Source: Bacteroidota bacterium (GTDB taxonomy: Bacteria > Bacteroidota > Ignavibacteria > Kryptoniales > JAKASW01). From it: a stretch of 64,000 nt of DNA. Position numbers and translations under genes: made by a program. Where the stretch lies: contig JAKAGT010000018.1 of assembly GCA_021825585.1 (NCBI GenBank), forward strand, positions 5,106 to 69,105, in the 5' to 3' direction. This document shows, in pieces, positions 46,167-54,796 of the stretch (the stretch's first letter is position 1; each line of letters starts with the position of its first letter). The notes under the pieces are model-generated. The model made no database searches. It saw only the letters and a program-made list of their open reading frames with translations, and was not told the DNA's origin.

Positions 46167-47852
46167 ATGGCAAAAATAGTAAAGAAAGTATCGAAGCCCT
46201 TAGGAAGTCTGAGATCGCAATCGGCTGGCGGCTCATCTCTTGAGACTTCGTCCTTGCGTCCGGTGCAGGTCCTTAAGACTCCTCCATGCTCTAACGGCTG
46301 TCCGAATGGAACAAACATAAGAGAGTTTCTGACAGTCATAAGTCAGTCGGAAGAATCCGGACTGACCTATCCGGAAGCGTTCCAGAAGGCGTGGGAAATC
46401 CTCACGGAGAAGAATCCGCTTCCGGCTGTATGCGGAAGAGTTTGCCCGCATCCCTGTGAGGACGAGTGTAACAGAGGTCACAAGGATGGTGCGGTCAGCG
46501 TCAACAGCCTCGAACGATTTATCGGCGATTATGCGCTCGAAAATGGCTTCAAGCTTCATCGGACTTCTGAAGCTGCCTACCCGCAGAAGGTAGCCGTAAT
46601 AGGAGCGGGTCCGGCGGGTTTATCTTGCGCTTACCAACTCGCGAGAAGAGGTTACGAAGTAACCATCTACGAGGCGTTCAGTAAGCCCGGTGGGATGCTG
46701 AGGTACGGGATACCTGACTACAGGCTCCCTGCCAGCGTGCTTGACAAGGAGATCAAGAGGATCGAAGACCTTGGAGTCAACATCAAATGCAATCAGAGCG
46801 TGGGACGTGACATACCCTATGATGAATTGCGGAAGAATTACGACGCAATATTTGTAGGGATAGGAGCGCACAAGGGGAGGTTACTCGGCGTTCCAAACGA
46901 GGAGGCCGGGAACGTCTTCACGGGAACTGAATTCCTGAATAGGGTGAACTCAGGCGAGGCTGTAGACGTAGGAAACAAAGTCCTAGTGGTCGGGGCGGGT
47001 GACACTGCAATTGATGCAGCGCGCGTGTCGCGGCGTTTGGGTGCCGATGTGACCATAGTTTACCGGCGGACGAGAAATGAAATGCCTGCGATCAAGGAAG
47101 AGATTGCAGGTGCGGAGGAAGAAGGTGTCAGGCTGGAATTCCTGGCCGCTCCCGTGGATTTCGACAGAAGCGGCGACAGGGTGACAAGGATGAAATGCCA
47201 GAGGATGGAACTCGGTGAACCCGACGAATCGGGCAGAAGAAAACCTGTTCCAATACCGGATTCGTATTTCTTCCTCGACTGCAGTACGGTTATCGCCGCG
47301 ATAAGCCAGGAGCCGGATTTTACGGGCCTCGATATTCTCCATGAAGGGAAGGACTGGATCAAAGCGGACAATAGCGGCACGACAAGGATTCCCGACACTT
47401 ATGCCGGTGGTGATGACCTGGAACTCGGACTTGTCACGATAGCAATATTCAACGGGAGAAGAGCGGCGGAGACGATCCATAACAGGTTTCAGAACATTCC
47501 GGCGGGACCTGAACAGAAGCCGCCGGTTATCACGCACGACAAAATCATGCTGAGTTACTACGAGAGCAAGCTGAGAAATGAGCCGTTCAGTCTCCCGGCG
47601 GAAGAACGGCTGAAAGACCTGGACCGCGAGATCACCTCCACGCTGACACAAGAGCAGGCAATCGACGAGGCAAAGAGATGCATGAGCTGCGGCTCCTGTT
47701 TCGACTGCGGGACATGCTGGAGTTATTGTCAGGATCAGGTGATAGTCAAGCCGCTCGCAAGGCACGGTACATACAAATTCAAGCTGGACTTCTGCATCGG
47801 TTGCAAGAAATGCGCGGAAAACTGTCCGTGCGGATACATCGAGATGAAATAG
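46167..47852 (+). CDS. dsrL: DsrL, NAD(P)H:acceptor iron-sulfur flavoprotein
   Basis: 561 residues related to the small subunit of glutamate synthase. N-terminal cluster domain (PPCSNGCPNG, CGRVCPHPCEDECNRG), FAD motif VIGAGPAGLSCAYQLA near residue 142, NAD(P)H motif VVGAGDTAIDAARVSRRLG near 272, and a C-terminal extension with cysteine clusters (CMSCGSCFDCGTCWSYC; CIGCKKCAENCPCG). The ferredoxin-like tail matches the longer DsrL forms. It likely connects NAD(P)H with DsrAB. In sulfur oxidisers it works the other way. Confidence 0.93.
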   Translation: MAKIVKKVSKPLGSLRSQSAGGSSLETSSLRPVQVLKTPPCSNGCPNGTNIREFLTVISQSEESGLTYPEAFQKAWEILTEKNPLPAVCGRVCPHPCEDECNRGHKDGAVSVNSLERFIGDYALENGFKLHRTSEAAYPQKVAVIGAGPAGLSCAYQLARRGYEVTIYEAFSKPGGMLRYGIPDYRLPASVLDKEIKRIEDLGVNIKCNQSVGRDIPYDELRKNYDAIFVGIGAHKGRLLGVPNEEAGNVFTGTEFLNRVNSGEAVDVGNKVLVVGAGDTAIDAARVSRRLGADVTIVYRRTRNEMPAIKEEIAGAEEEGVRLEFLAAPVDFDRSGDRVTRMKCQRMELGEPDESGRRKPVPIPDSYFFLDCSTVIAAISQEPDFTGLDILHEGKDWIKADNSGTTRIPDTYAGGDDLELGLVTIAIFNGRRAAETIHNRFQNIPAGPEQKPPVITHDKIMLSYYESKLRNEPFSLPAEERLKDLDREITSTLTQEQAIDEAKRCMSCGSCFDCGTCWSYCQDQVIVKPLARHGTYKFKLDFCIGCKKCAENCPCGYIEMK

Positions 47853-48023
47853 GAAAGAAGGAAGTCAGGAATTGTGAAGGAAGGGATTATCGGAACAATG
47901 AAACCTCAGACGACAGCCGTTCTGATATTCCATCATTCCGGCGATCCAACTTGCTATAAATGGGAATTGGTCTAGAATGAAGATTTTAGTGTACGCAATC
48001 ACAACTCAGAAAGGAACGAGTCA

Positions 48024-48341
48024 ATGCCGACATTTGAATATGAAAACGTGAAGATCGAAGTCGACGAAGACGGCTTCATGGAGAAGCCGGAAGAATGGAG
48101 CGAAGACGTAGCGAAGGCACTCGCCATGACCGAAGATGTTAAAGAGATGACCGATGCACACTGGAAGATCGTCTACTATCTGCGCGACTATTACAAGAAA
48201 TACGGAATCGCTCCAATGATCCGGAAGGTCTGCAAGGAAACGGGCTTCTCGCTGAAGGAGATCTACGACCTGTATCCCTCGGGTCCTGCAAAGGGAGCCT
48301 GCAAAGTGGCGGGTCTCGCAAAGCCGACCGGTTGCGTATAG
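48024..48341 (+). CDS. dsrC: DsrC, sulfur-carrier co-substrate of sulfite reductase
   Basis: 105 residues. Both functional cysteines of true DsrC are in the C-terminal arm: C93 (KGACKVAG) and penultimate C104 (PTGCV). They carry the sulfite-derived sulfur as a trisulfide. TusE-like relatives lack C93. The trisulfide is then reduced by DsrMKJOP encoded downstream. AAGGAACGAG precedes the ATG. Confidence 0.96.
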   Translation: MPTFEYENVKIEVDEDGFMEKPEEWSEDVAKALAMTEDVKEMTDAHWKIVYYLRDYYKKYGIAPMIRKVCKETGFSLKEIYDLYPSGPAKGACKVAGLAKPTGCV

Positions 48342-48497
48342 GAAGTCGCGAATTTCTCTTTTCCGGCCCTTCAGTCAATTCCCGTAAAGGCAGATACAGT
48401 ATGTCTATTCTGCCGGAAGGCGGAAAGAAGGGCACGACAACGATTCAAAAGGGAACTAATTGGCACGAAGCCTGAAATCCCTAAACGAACCCTGGCA

Positions 48498-49037
48498 ATG
48501 TCTGTGACCGCTATGCTGCAAGAATTACTGATACGAAAGAAATCGGCGATTGTCGATAAGTGGGTTAAAATATTCCTTGGCTACTATCCGGCAGAGAGCC
48601 TGAAATTCCTGGCTTCGCAGAAAGACCGGTTTGCAAACCCGGTCGGTTACACGATATCAAGCAGTGCAGGAGCAATATTCGACGAGCTGATCGGGGACAG
48701 CGAATCCAGTATGACGGAGGCCCTTTTGAAAGATGTGGTAAGGATCAGGGCCGTTCAGGAATTTTCGCCATCACAGGCGGTGAGATTCGTCTTCGACTTG
48801 AAAGGAGTCATCCGCAACGAAATCAGGAAGGAGATCGACTGGATTGATTGCCGCGATGAACTTGAAGTGCTTGAATCCAGGATCGACAATCTGGCATTGA
48901 TTGCCTTTGACTCGTATATGGAATCCAGAGAAAGACTCTTCAGGATCCGGATCGACGAGGTTAAAGCAAGATCGTCAGAGGCGGCGGCTGAAAACGGCGG
49001 TGTGCAAAATGACAGCCATGTGAAGCGCAATGGTTAG
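48498..49037 (+). CDS. RsbRD_N-like protein of the dsr locus
   Basis: 179-residue mostly helical, soluble protein. It resembles the N-terminal domain of RsbRD-type regulators (ELLIRKKSAIVDKWVKIFLGYYP at the start, then a four-helix pattern). Genes of this kind are often found just before dsrM in sulfate reducers. Function is unknown; a globin-like sensor fold has been suggested for the family, but no haem ligand is evident to me. Confidence 0.75.
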   Translation: MSVTAMLQELLIRKKSAIVDKWVKIFLGYYPAESLKFLASQKDRFANPVGYTISSSAGAIFDELIGDSESSMTEALLKDVVRIRAVQEFSPSQAVRFVFDLKGVIRNEIRKEIDWIDCRDELEVLESRIDNLALIAFDSYMESRERLFRIRIDEVKARSSEAAAENGGVQNDSHVKRNG

Positions 49038-49115
49038 GCCCGAGAGTCGAAAGCCCGGATTCAACTCATTGCCGTGGGTTTTGCCGCGACTGCATCGCGG
49101 TGAAGGGAAAAAGAA

Positions 49116-50108
49116 ATGAATGTTATTTTCTCGCTCTTTGCAATCCTCATAATAATAGCAGCCGCTTTTCTGGGCGCGAGTGTGCCGCGGCTGGATTTCC
49201 TGTTCGGGGTTGCCATTCCGTATGCGGCCATAACTATCTTCCTGGGCGGCATAATCTATCGAGTCGTCAAATGGTCGACCTCACCGGTACCCTTCCATAT
49301 CCCAACGGTCGCCGGTCAACAGAAATCTCTTCCGTGGATCAAAGACAGCCCGCTGGAGAGCCCTCACAATACATGGGGTGTCATCGGTAGAATGGCGCTC
49401 GAGGTTCTGTTCTTCAGATCGCTGTTCAGGAATACGAAGATGGAAATGAAGAACGGGCCAAAATTGACCTACGGCAGCAGCAAGTATTTGTGGCTTGGTG
49501 CCATCGTATTCCATTGGTCGATGCTGATTATCATTCTGAGGCATCTGCGACTGTTCATGCAGCCTATTCCTGCTTTTGTGCTGGGAGTGGACGGCATTGA
49601 CGGTTTCTTCCAGGTGGGTTTGCCCGGCCTCTACGTCACGGATGTTTTAATCTTGAGCGCGCTGACTTTCTTGATTTTGAGGCGCCTTACTGTTCCCAGG
49701 CTCAGGTACATATCTCTCTCGTCGGATTACTTCCCCCTTTTCCTGATCTTCAGTATAGCTGCCACCGGCATTCTGATGCGGTACTTTTTTAGAATCGACC
49801 TGGTGAACGCGAAGGAGCTTGCGGTCGGGTTGTTCTCGTTTCATCCCGTAGTCCCACAAGGGATCGGGGTCTTGTTTTATGTGCATCTGTTTCTCGTCAG
49901 CACGCTCCTTGTGTATTTCCCGTTCAGCAAGCTGCTACACATGCCGGGGATATTCCTCTCGCCGACGCGAAACCTGGCGAACAACAGCCGCATGAAGAGG
50001 CACGTCAACCCATGGAATCATCCTGTGAGAGTTCACACGTATGAAGAATACGAAGACGAATACAGAGAGAAGATGAAAGAAGCGGGATTACCCTTGGATA
50101 AGGAATGA
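49116..50108 (+). CDS. dsrM: DsrM, membrane cytochrome b of DsrMKJOP
   Basis: 330 residues with about six membrane helices. NarI-like, with helix His (FHWSMLIIILRHLR; FYVHLFLVSTLLVYFPFSKLLHMPG) expected to bind haem b. It takes electrons from menaquinol and hands them to DsrK, whose gene overlaps its stop by four bases. Confidence 0.94.
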   Translation: MNVIFSLFAILIIIAAAFLGASVPRLDFLFGVAIPYAAITIFLGGIIYRVVKWSTSPVPFHIPTVAGQQKSLPWIKDSPLESPHNTWGVIGRMALEVLFFRSLFRNTKMEMKNGPKLTYGSSKYLWLGAIVFHWSMLIIILRHLRLFMQPIPAFVLGVDGIDGFFQVGLPGLYVTDVLILSALTFLILRRLTVPRLRYISLSSDYFPLFLIFSIAATGILMRYFFRIDLVNAKELAVGLFSFHPVVPQGIGVLFYVHLFLVSTLLVYFPFSKLLHMPGIFLSPTRNLANNSRMKRHVNPWNHPVRVHTYEEYEDEYREKMKEAGLPLDKE

Positions 50109-51733
50109 AAATGGCCGGACCAAAATTAAAACCCGAAGAGTTAGCCAGCAAGATCAAGTACAGCCTTCCCCCGAAAGGCTGGATGGATCAGCCTGTGGAA
50201 TTCAAAGAGGGGACATTCAGCTATAGCGGGAATCCGAAGAACATCGAGTATATGGATCTGCCGAATCCAAGAAAGTGGCAGCCGACCGACCCGGACTGGA
50301 AGCTCCCTGAGAACTGGAAGGAAATCATACTTGAAGGACTCAAGGACAGGCTGCACAGGTTCCGTTCTCTGCAGATTTTCATGGACATTTGCGTCCGGTG
50401 CGGAGCATGCGCCGACAAATGTCATTTCTTTATCGGCTCAGGAGATCCGAAGAACATGCCTGTAATGAGAGCCGAGCTCCTTAGGGCGGTATATAGGAAT
50501 GACTTTGCACTTGCCGGCAAGATCTTCGGCAGGTTTGCGGGTGCGCGCGAACTGACGCTCGATGTAGTCAAAGAATGGTTTTATTACTTCTACCAGTGCA
50601 CACAGTGCCGACGCTGTTCGGTGTTCTGCCCATATGGTATAGACACGGCCGAGATAACGTTGCTTGTCCGCGAGCTGCTCAGTCTCGTCGGTGTCAATAT
50701 CGACTGGATCGTCACGCCCGTCGCAAACAGCTTCAGAACCGGTAATCATCTGGGCATTCAACCGCACGGTTTCAAGGACAGCATCGATTTCGCAGTCGAC
50801 GAGCTGGAGTCGATAACGGGTGTCAGAGTCGAGGCTCCAATCAACAAGAAAGGCGCGGAGATTCTCTTCATCACTCCTTCGGCAGATTACTTCGGAAGCC
50901 CTCATTATTATACTCTGCTCGGCTACCTCGCGTTGTTCCACGAAATAGGTTTGGATTACACCTGGAGCACATACGCATCTGAGGGTGGAAATTTCGGCTC
51001 CTTCATCTCGCACGATCTCATGAAGAGTCTAAATGCGAAAATGTATGCCGAGGCCAAGCGGCTCGGCGTCAAATGGATACTGGGCGGCGAATGCGGACAT
51101 ATGTGGAGAGTTGTGCACCAGTATATGAACACGCTGAACGGTCCCGCAGATTTCCTCGAAGAGCCCGTCTCTCCGATTACAGGTACCAGGTTTGAAAATG
51201 CGAGGTCGACCAAGATGGTGCATATATGCGAATTCACCGCCGATCTCATCAAGAACGGGAAGATCAGGCTGGATAAGGGCCGCAACGATAACCGGAGAGT
51301 TACTTTTCATGATTCCTGCAATCCAGCCAGAGCGCTTGGGCTGATCGAGGAGCCCCGTTACCTGATCAGGAACTCCTGCAACTATTTCTTCGAGATGCCT
51401 GAGAACACGATCAGGGAGCAGACATTCTGCTGCGGCAGCGGCGCCGGGCTCGGCACCGACGAGAACCTCGAAATGAGAATGAGAGGTGGTCTGCCCAGGG
51501 CAAATGCTGTTAAGTTCGTCAAGGAGGAGCACGGCGTCAATTTCCTCGGCTGTATTTGTGCGATCGACAAGGCGACACTGCCTCCCCTAATGGAATACTG
51601 GGTCGGCGGCGTGGAGGTCGGCGGCGTTCACGAACTCGTCGGCAATGCTCTGATAATGAATGGCGAAAAGGAAAGGACGACGGACCTTCGCGGAGAACCT
51701 TTTCATATCGAAGGAAACTGGAATGCACGATAG
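50105..51733 (+). CDS. dsrK: DsrK, cytoplasmic HdrD-like catalytic subunit
   Basis: 542 residues. 4Fe-4S sites at C96/C99/C102/C106 and at CTQCRRCSVFC (about residue 166). CCG domains follow (GECGHMWR; FCCGSGAGLG ... GCICAIDK) that bind the noncubane cluster thought to reduce the DsrC trisulfide. The first half of the second CCG motif is intact. It overlaps dsrM by four bases and dsrJ by eleven. Confidence 0.95.
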   Translation: MKMAGPKLKPEELASKIKYSLPPKGWMDQPVEFKEGTFSYSGNPKNIEYMDLPNPRKWQPTDPDWKLPENWKEIILEGLKDRLHRFRSLQIFMDICVRCGACADKCHFFIGSGDPKNMPVMRAELLRAVYRNDFALAGKIFGRFAGARELTLDVVKEWFYYFYQCTQCRRCSVFCPYGIDTAEITLLVRELLSLVGVNIDWIVTPVANSFRTGNHLGIQPHGFKDSIDFAVDELESITGVRVEAPINKKGAEILFITPSADYFGSPHYYTLLGYLALFHEIGLDYTWSTYASEGGNFGSFISHDLMKSLNAKMYAEAKRLGVKWILGGECGHMWRVVHQYMNTLNGPADFLEEPVSPITGTRFENARSTKMVHICEFTADLIKNGKIRLDKGRNDNRRVTFHDSCNPARALGLIEEPRYLIRNSCNYFFEMPENTIREQTFCCGSGAGLGTDENLEMRMRGGLPRANAVKFVKEEHGVNFLGCICAIDKATLPPLMEYWVGGVEVGGVHELVGNALIMNGEKERTTDLRGEPFHIEGNWNAR

Positions 51734-52265
51734 CGGTAAAATTATTGTCGGACTGGTGATTTTCGTAGGGTTGTTCACGGCTCCTTTCTGGTATGACCTC
51801 TCGAGCAGTGAAGCGTTGGAAACACCCAATCCGGTTCTCCCGGCGAAGCCGGATCAGAAGGAATGTGTGGCAAACCTGGAGTTCATGAGACGCAACCACA
51901 TGGCCCTGCTCGACCAATGGAGAACCGAAGTTGTCAGAGATGGGATGACTTACTTCAAGTCGGCTTCCGGAAAAGAATTCGAGATGAGATACACGAAGAC
52001 TTGCCTGGGCTGCCATCCGAACACTTCACAGTTCTGCGATCAGTGCCACAACTACGTCGGTATCAATCCTTATTGTTGGGATTGCCACAATAAACCAGAG
52101 TTAGGTGGGGTACAGTTAGATACGGCACAAATTCTAAATCCCAAGTCCGAAACTCTAAGTGAGCGCCTTGCGCCACCCCGCGCATCCTCTTCAAGTAATA
52201 TTGATCGGGACAGATTCAAATCACGAAGTTCAAATCGTCCAAGCTCTGGCTCAGGAGCTTTTTGA
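51723..52265 (+). CDS. dsrJ: DsrJ, trihaem periplasmic cytochrome c with an abnormal C-terminal tail
   Basis: 180 residues from ATG 51723. An uncleaved signal/anchor (KIIVGLVIFVGLFTAPFWY) leads to three haem sites at Cys 94, 105 and 118 (CLGCH, CDQCH, CWDCH), as in known DsrJ. Normal proteins end soon after the third site. Here about 45 more residues follow, from residue 136, low in complexity and rich in Ser, Arg and Pro. They are encoded by the inverted-repeat element at 52128, so insertion has removed the old stop. Confidence 0.93.
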   Translation: MHDSGKIIVGLVIFVGLFTAPFWYDLSSSEALETPNPVLPAKPDQKECVANLEFMRRNHMALLDQWRTEVVRDGMTYFKSASGKEFEMRYTKTCLGCHPNTSQFCDQCHNYVGINPYCWDCHNKPELGGVQLDTAQILNPKSETLSERLAPPRASSSSNIDRDRFKSRSSNRPSSGSGAF

Positions 52266-52334
52266 TGATTTCGGGCATTTGTCTTTTGGATTTGGGTTTT
52301 GTTTCGAGTTTAGTGTTTAGGATTTAGAGTTTGT
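52128..52334. repeat. AT-rich inverted-repeat element, copy 3 (dsrJ/dsrO)
   Basis: Left arm 52128-52159 (CAAATTCTAAATCCC, then GTCCGAAACTCTAAG) and right arm 52288-52334 (TTTGTTTCGAGTTT, GTTTAGGATTTAGAGTTTG) are approximate reverse complements. The left arm and part of the centre are read as the end of dsrJ. Same family as 42903, 44398 and 60641. Confidence 0.75.
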
Positions 52335-52381
52335 TCTATATTGCGCAAACCATGCTGTTTAAAGTCTAAGATTTCGGAATA

Positions 52382-53188
52382 ATGATGAGTATTAGTCGAA
52401 GGACACTTCTGAAGCTGGCCGGCCTTACGGTACTCGGCGTCACGGCAGAGAAATATGCAAGCGCCCACGCTGGCAGCACCACCGCAAAAGTTCTCGCCAA
52501 AGCCGTGAGCGCCGGGAAGCGGCTGACAAATAACAATGTGCAACAAAAAGTACGCCTGGCGATGGTGGTGGACCTGAGGAAGTGCGTTTCCGAGCAAGGG
52601 TGCACAAAATGTATAGATGCCTGCAACCAGGCTCACAACATACCGGACTTCGGCGACTCGAAGGATGCGATAAAATGGATCTGGGAAGAGCCTTATGAGA
52701 ATGCATTCCTCGACCAGGAAAACTTCTACATGAGGGATGAGTTCAAGAATAAGATGGTCCCTGTGTTCTGCAACAACTGTGACGAGCCGCCGTGCGTGGA
52801 GGTTTGCCCGACGCAGGCGACTTTCAAACGGGACGACGGGATCGTGATGATGGACTGGCACAGGTGCATAGGTTGCAGGTACTGCATGGCGGCCTGCCCG
52901 TATGGCTCGCGGAGTTTTAACTGGAGGGACCCAAGGCCATTCATCAAAAACATCAACCCGGATTATCCGACACGTATGAAAGGGGTTGTCGAGAAATGTA
53001 CCTGGTGCGATGAGAGAGTCGACCAGGGACTCCTCCCGCTTTGTGTGGAGGCTTGCCCGGAAAAAGCGATGGCCTTCGGAAACCTTAATGATCCTGACTC
53101 GGATGTGAGACAATTACTGAAGGACAATTTCTCAGTCAGACGAAAACCCGGTCTCGGAACAAGTCCGGAAATCTACTATCTGGTATAA
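52382..53188 (+). CDS. dsrO: DsrO, Tat-exported four-cluster ferredoxin
   Basis: 268 residues. A twin-arginine signal at residues 5-14 (SRRTLLKLAG) directs it to the periplasm. Cluster motifs: CVSEQGCTKCIDAC, CNNCDEPPCVEVC, CIGCRYCMAAC, CTWC with CVEAC. Works with DsrJ and DsrP on the periplasmic side. The start could be 52382 or the next codon. It is 116 bases after dsrJ because of the repeat element, while other members of the operon are tightly spaced. Confidence 0.95.
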   Translation: MMSISRRTLLKLAGLTVLGVTAEKYASAHAGSTTAKVLAKAVSAGKRLTNNNVQQKVRLAMVVDLRKCVSEQGCTKCIDACNQAHNIPDFGDSKDAIKWIWEEPYENAFLDQENFYMRDEFKNKMVPVFCNNCDEPPCVEVCPTQATFKRDDGIVMMDWHRCIGCRYCMAACPYGSRSFNWRDPRPFIKNINPDYPTRMKGVVEKCTWCDERVDQGLLPLCVEACPEKAMAFGNLNDPDSDVRQLLKDNFSVRRKPGLGTSPEIYYLV

Positions 53189-53198
53189 GGTAAATCAT

Positions 53199-54356
53199 AT
53201 GATAGAACATGCATTTAGAGGGAGCAGGAAGTACTGGAGCTGGCTCCTGTTCCTGGCCCTGGTAATCCTGGCAGGATTCTACTTCTACATGAGGCAATTC
53301 ATCTACGGGCTCGGAGTAACCGGCATGAGCAGAAACGTGAGCTGGGGACTTTATATAGCTCAGTTCACTTTCATAGTCGGGGTGGCCGCGTCGGCGGTTA
53401 TGGTTGTCCTTCCATATTACCTGCACGACTACAAGGCATTCGGGAAGATAACGATTCTCGGTGAGTTCCTCGCCATTTCATCGGTCATTATGTGCATGCT
53501 CTTTGTCTTTGTCGATCTTGGCCAGCCCTTTCGCGTGTTGAACATTTTCCTCTACCCGACATTCCACTCGCTTATGTTCTGGGACGTGGTCGCGTTGAGC
53601 GGCTATCTCGTGTTAAACGTCATTATTACGCGCGTGACACTTGAGGCTGAGCGGAATTCGATATCCCCTCCGAAATGGATCAGGCCCGTAATAATCATTT
53701 CGATTCCCTGGGCGATCAGTATTCATACGGTCACGGCGTTCTTGTTTGCCGGTCTTGCAGGGAGACCGTTCTGGCTGACCGCCGTACTCGCTCCAAGATT
53801 TCTGGCATCCGCATTCTCCGCCGGTCCGGCATTGCTGCTGCTGCTCTGTCTCCTGCTTAAAAAGTTGACACGCTTCGACGCGGGTGAAGAAGCCATTAAG
53901 AAGCTGGGGTTGATAATCACTTACGCGATGTGTGTAAATGTATTTCTCATTCTGATGGAATTCTTCACGACATTTTACAGCCACATTCCGGAGGACGCAG
54001 CGCACTTGCAGTATCTGTATTTCGGCCTTGATGGAAAAGCGAAGCTGGTTCCGTGGATGTGGGCCTCCGCAGCCCTCGCGATTATCTCGCTTGCGGTTCT
54101 TCTTGTTCCGCGAGCCCGCAGGGATCACAGAACACTTATCCTCGCCTGTACTGCCGTATTTCTATCGATATGGATCGACAAGGGACTCGGACTGGTCATA
54201 ACCGGTTTCATCCCGTCGCCATTCGGCAAGGTGATCCAATACTGGCCCACGATACCTGAATCAATGATTGCGCTGGGAATCTGGGCTATCGGAGTCCTCC
54301 TCATAACGATATTTTACAAAATGGCCCTGTCTATAAGGCGCGAGGTGGAGGCGTAA
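53199..54356 (+). CDS. dsrP: DsrP, NrfD-type quinone-interacting membrane subunit
   Basis: 385 residues with about ten membrane helices and the NrfD family stretches (GLGVTGMSRNVSWGLYI, FVDLGQPFRVLNIFLYP). Partner of DsrO, 10 bases downstream of it. It exchanges electrons with the quinone pool. Last gene of dsrMKJOP. Confidence 0.94.
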   Translation: MIEHAFRGSRKYWSWLLFLALVILAGFYFYMRQFIYGLGVTGMSRNVSWGLYIAQFTFIVGVAASAVMVVLPYYLHDYKAFGKITILGEFLAISSVIMCMLFVFVDLGQPFRVLNIFLYPTFHSLMFWDVVALSGYLVLNVIITRVTLEAERNSISPPKWIRPVIIISIPWAISIHTVTAFLFAGLAGRPFWLTAVLAPRFLASAFSAGPALLLLLCLLLKKLTRFDAGEEAIKKLGLIITYAMCVNVFLILMEFFTTFYSHIPEDAAHLQYLYFGLDGKAKLVPWMWASAALAIISLAVLLVPRARRDHRTLILACTAVFLSIWIDKGLGLVITGFIPSPFGKVIQYWPTIPESMIALGIWAIGVLLITIFYKMALSIRREVEA

Positions 54357-54408
54357 CTCGTGAAGACTAGCGTTTGCCGAATTATCATATTCAACCGCCG
54401 AGCTAATT

Positions 54409-54594
54409 ATGACCGAAGACGAAACAGGTAAGATTGTGGCCGACTATGCGTCAAAAGTTCACCCGGCGCTCGGACCCGGACTACCGGAGTCTGCCTGCGG
54501 GTTTTACCCCAGGCACGAGATTACCGAGAGAGTAGCCGATCGTTCCAATGCGGTCTCTTATGTTCGTATGCGAGAGAGGCACGAAAGGTTATGA
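54409..54594 (+). pseudogene. Fragment of a GxxExxY family gene
   Basis: The 61-residue frame (TEDETGKIVADYASKVHPALGPGLPES) matches the first half of GxxExxY proteins, including the ALGPGLxES core. The rest of the family, including its nuclease-like LDLLV...ELK region, is missing; the following 200 bases show no continuation in any frame. It is a decayed remnant at the join between dsrMKJOP and the qmo-sat-apr block. Confidence 0.65.
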
Positions 54595-54796
54595 AGCGGC
54601 AAGGTTGTTTAGGGTGAATGGGCACAGTAACGTCTCGTATTTGGGCGGCGGCAATCTGCTTTACAGCAGAATAGAGAGTCGTATGAAAGCTCGGCGTTCA
54701 GTGCGACGCGCGGTCAGTTAGAAGCGTGAGAAAGAGACTTTCGTTTCTGAAACGTGTGTGTTGTGAAATGAACAAGCTAAGTAAGCGGGAGGCGTT

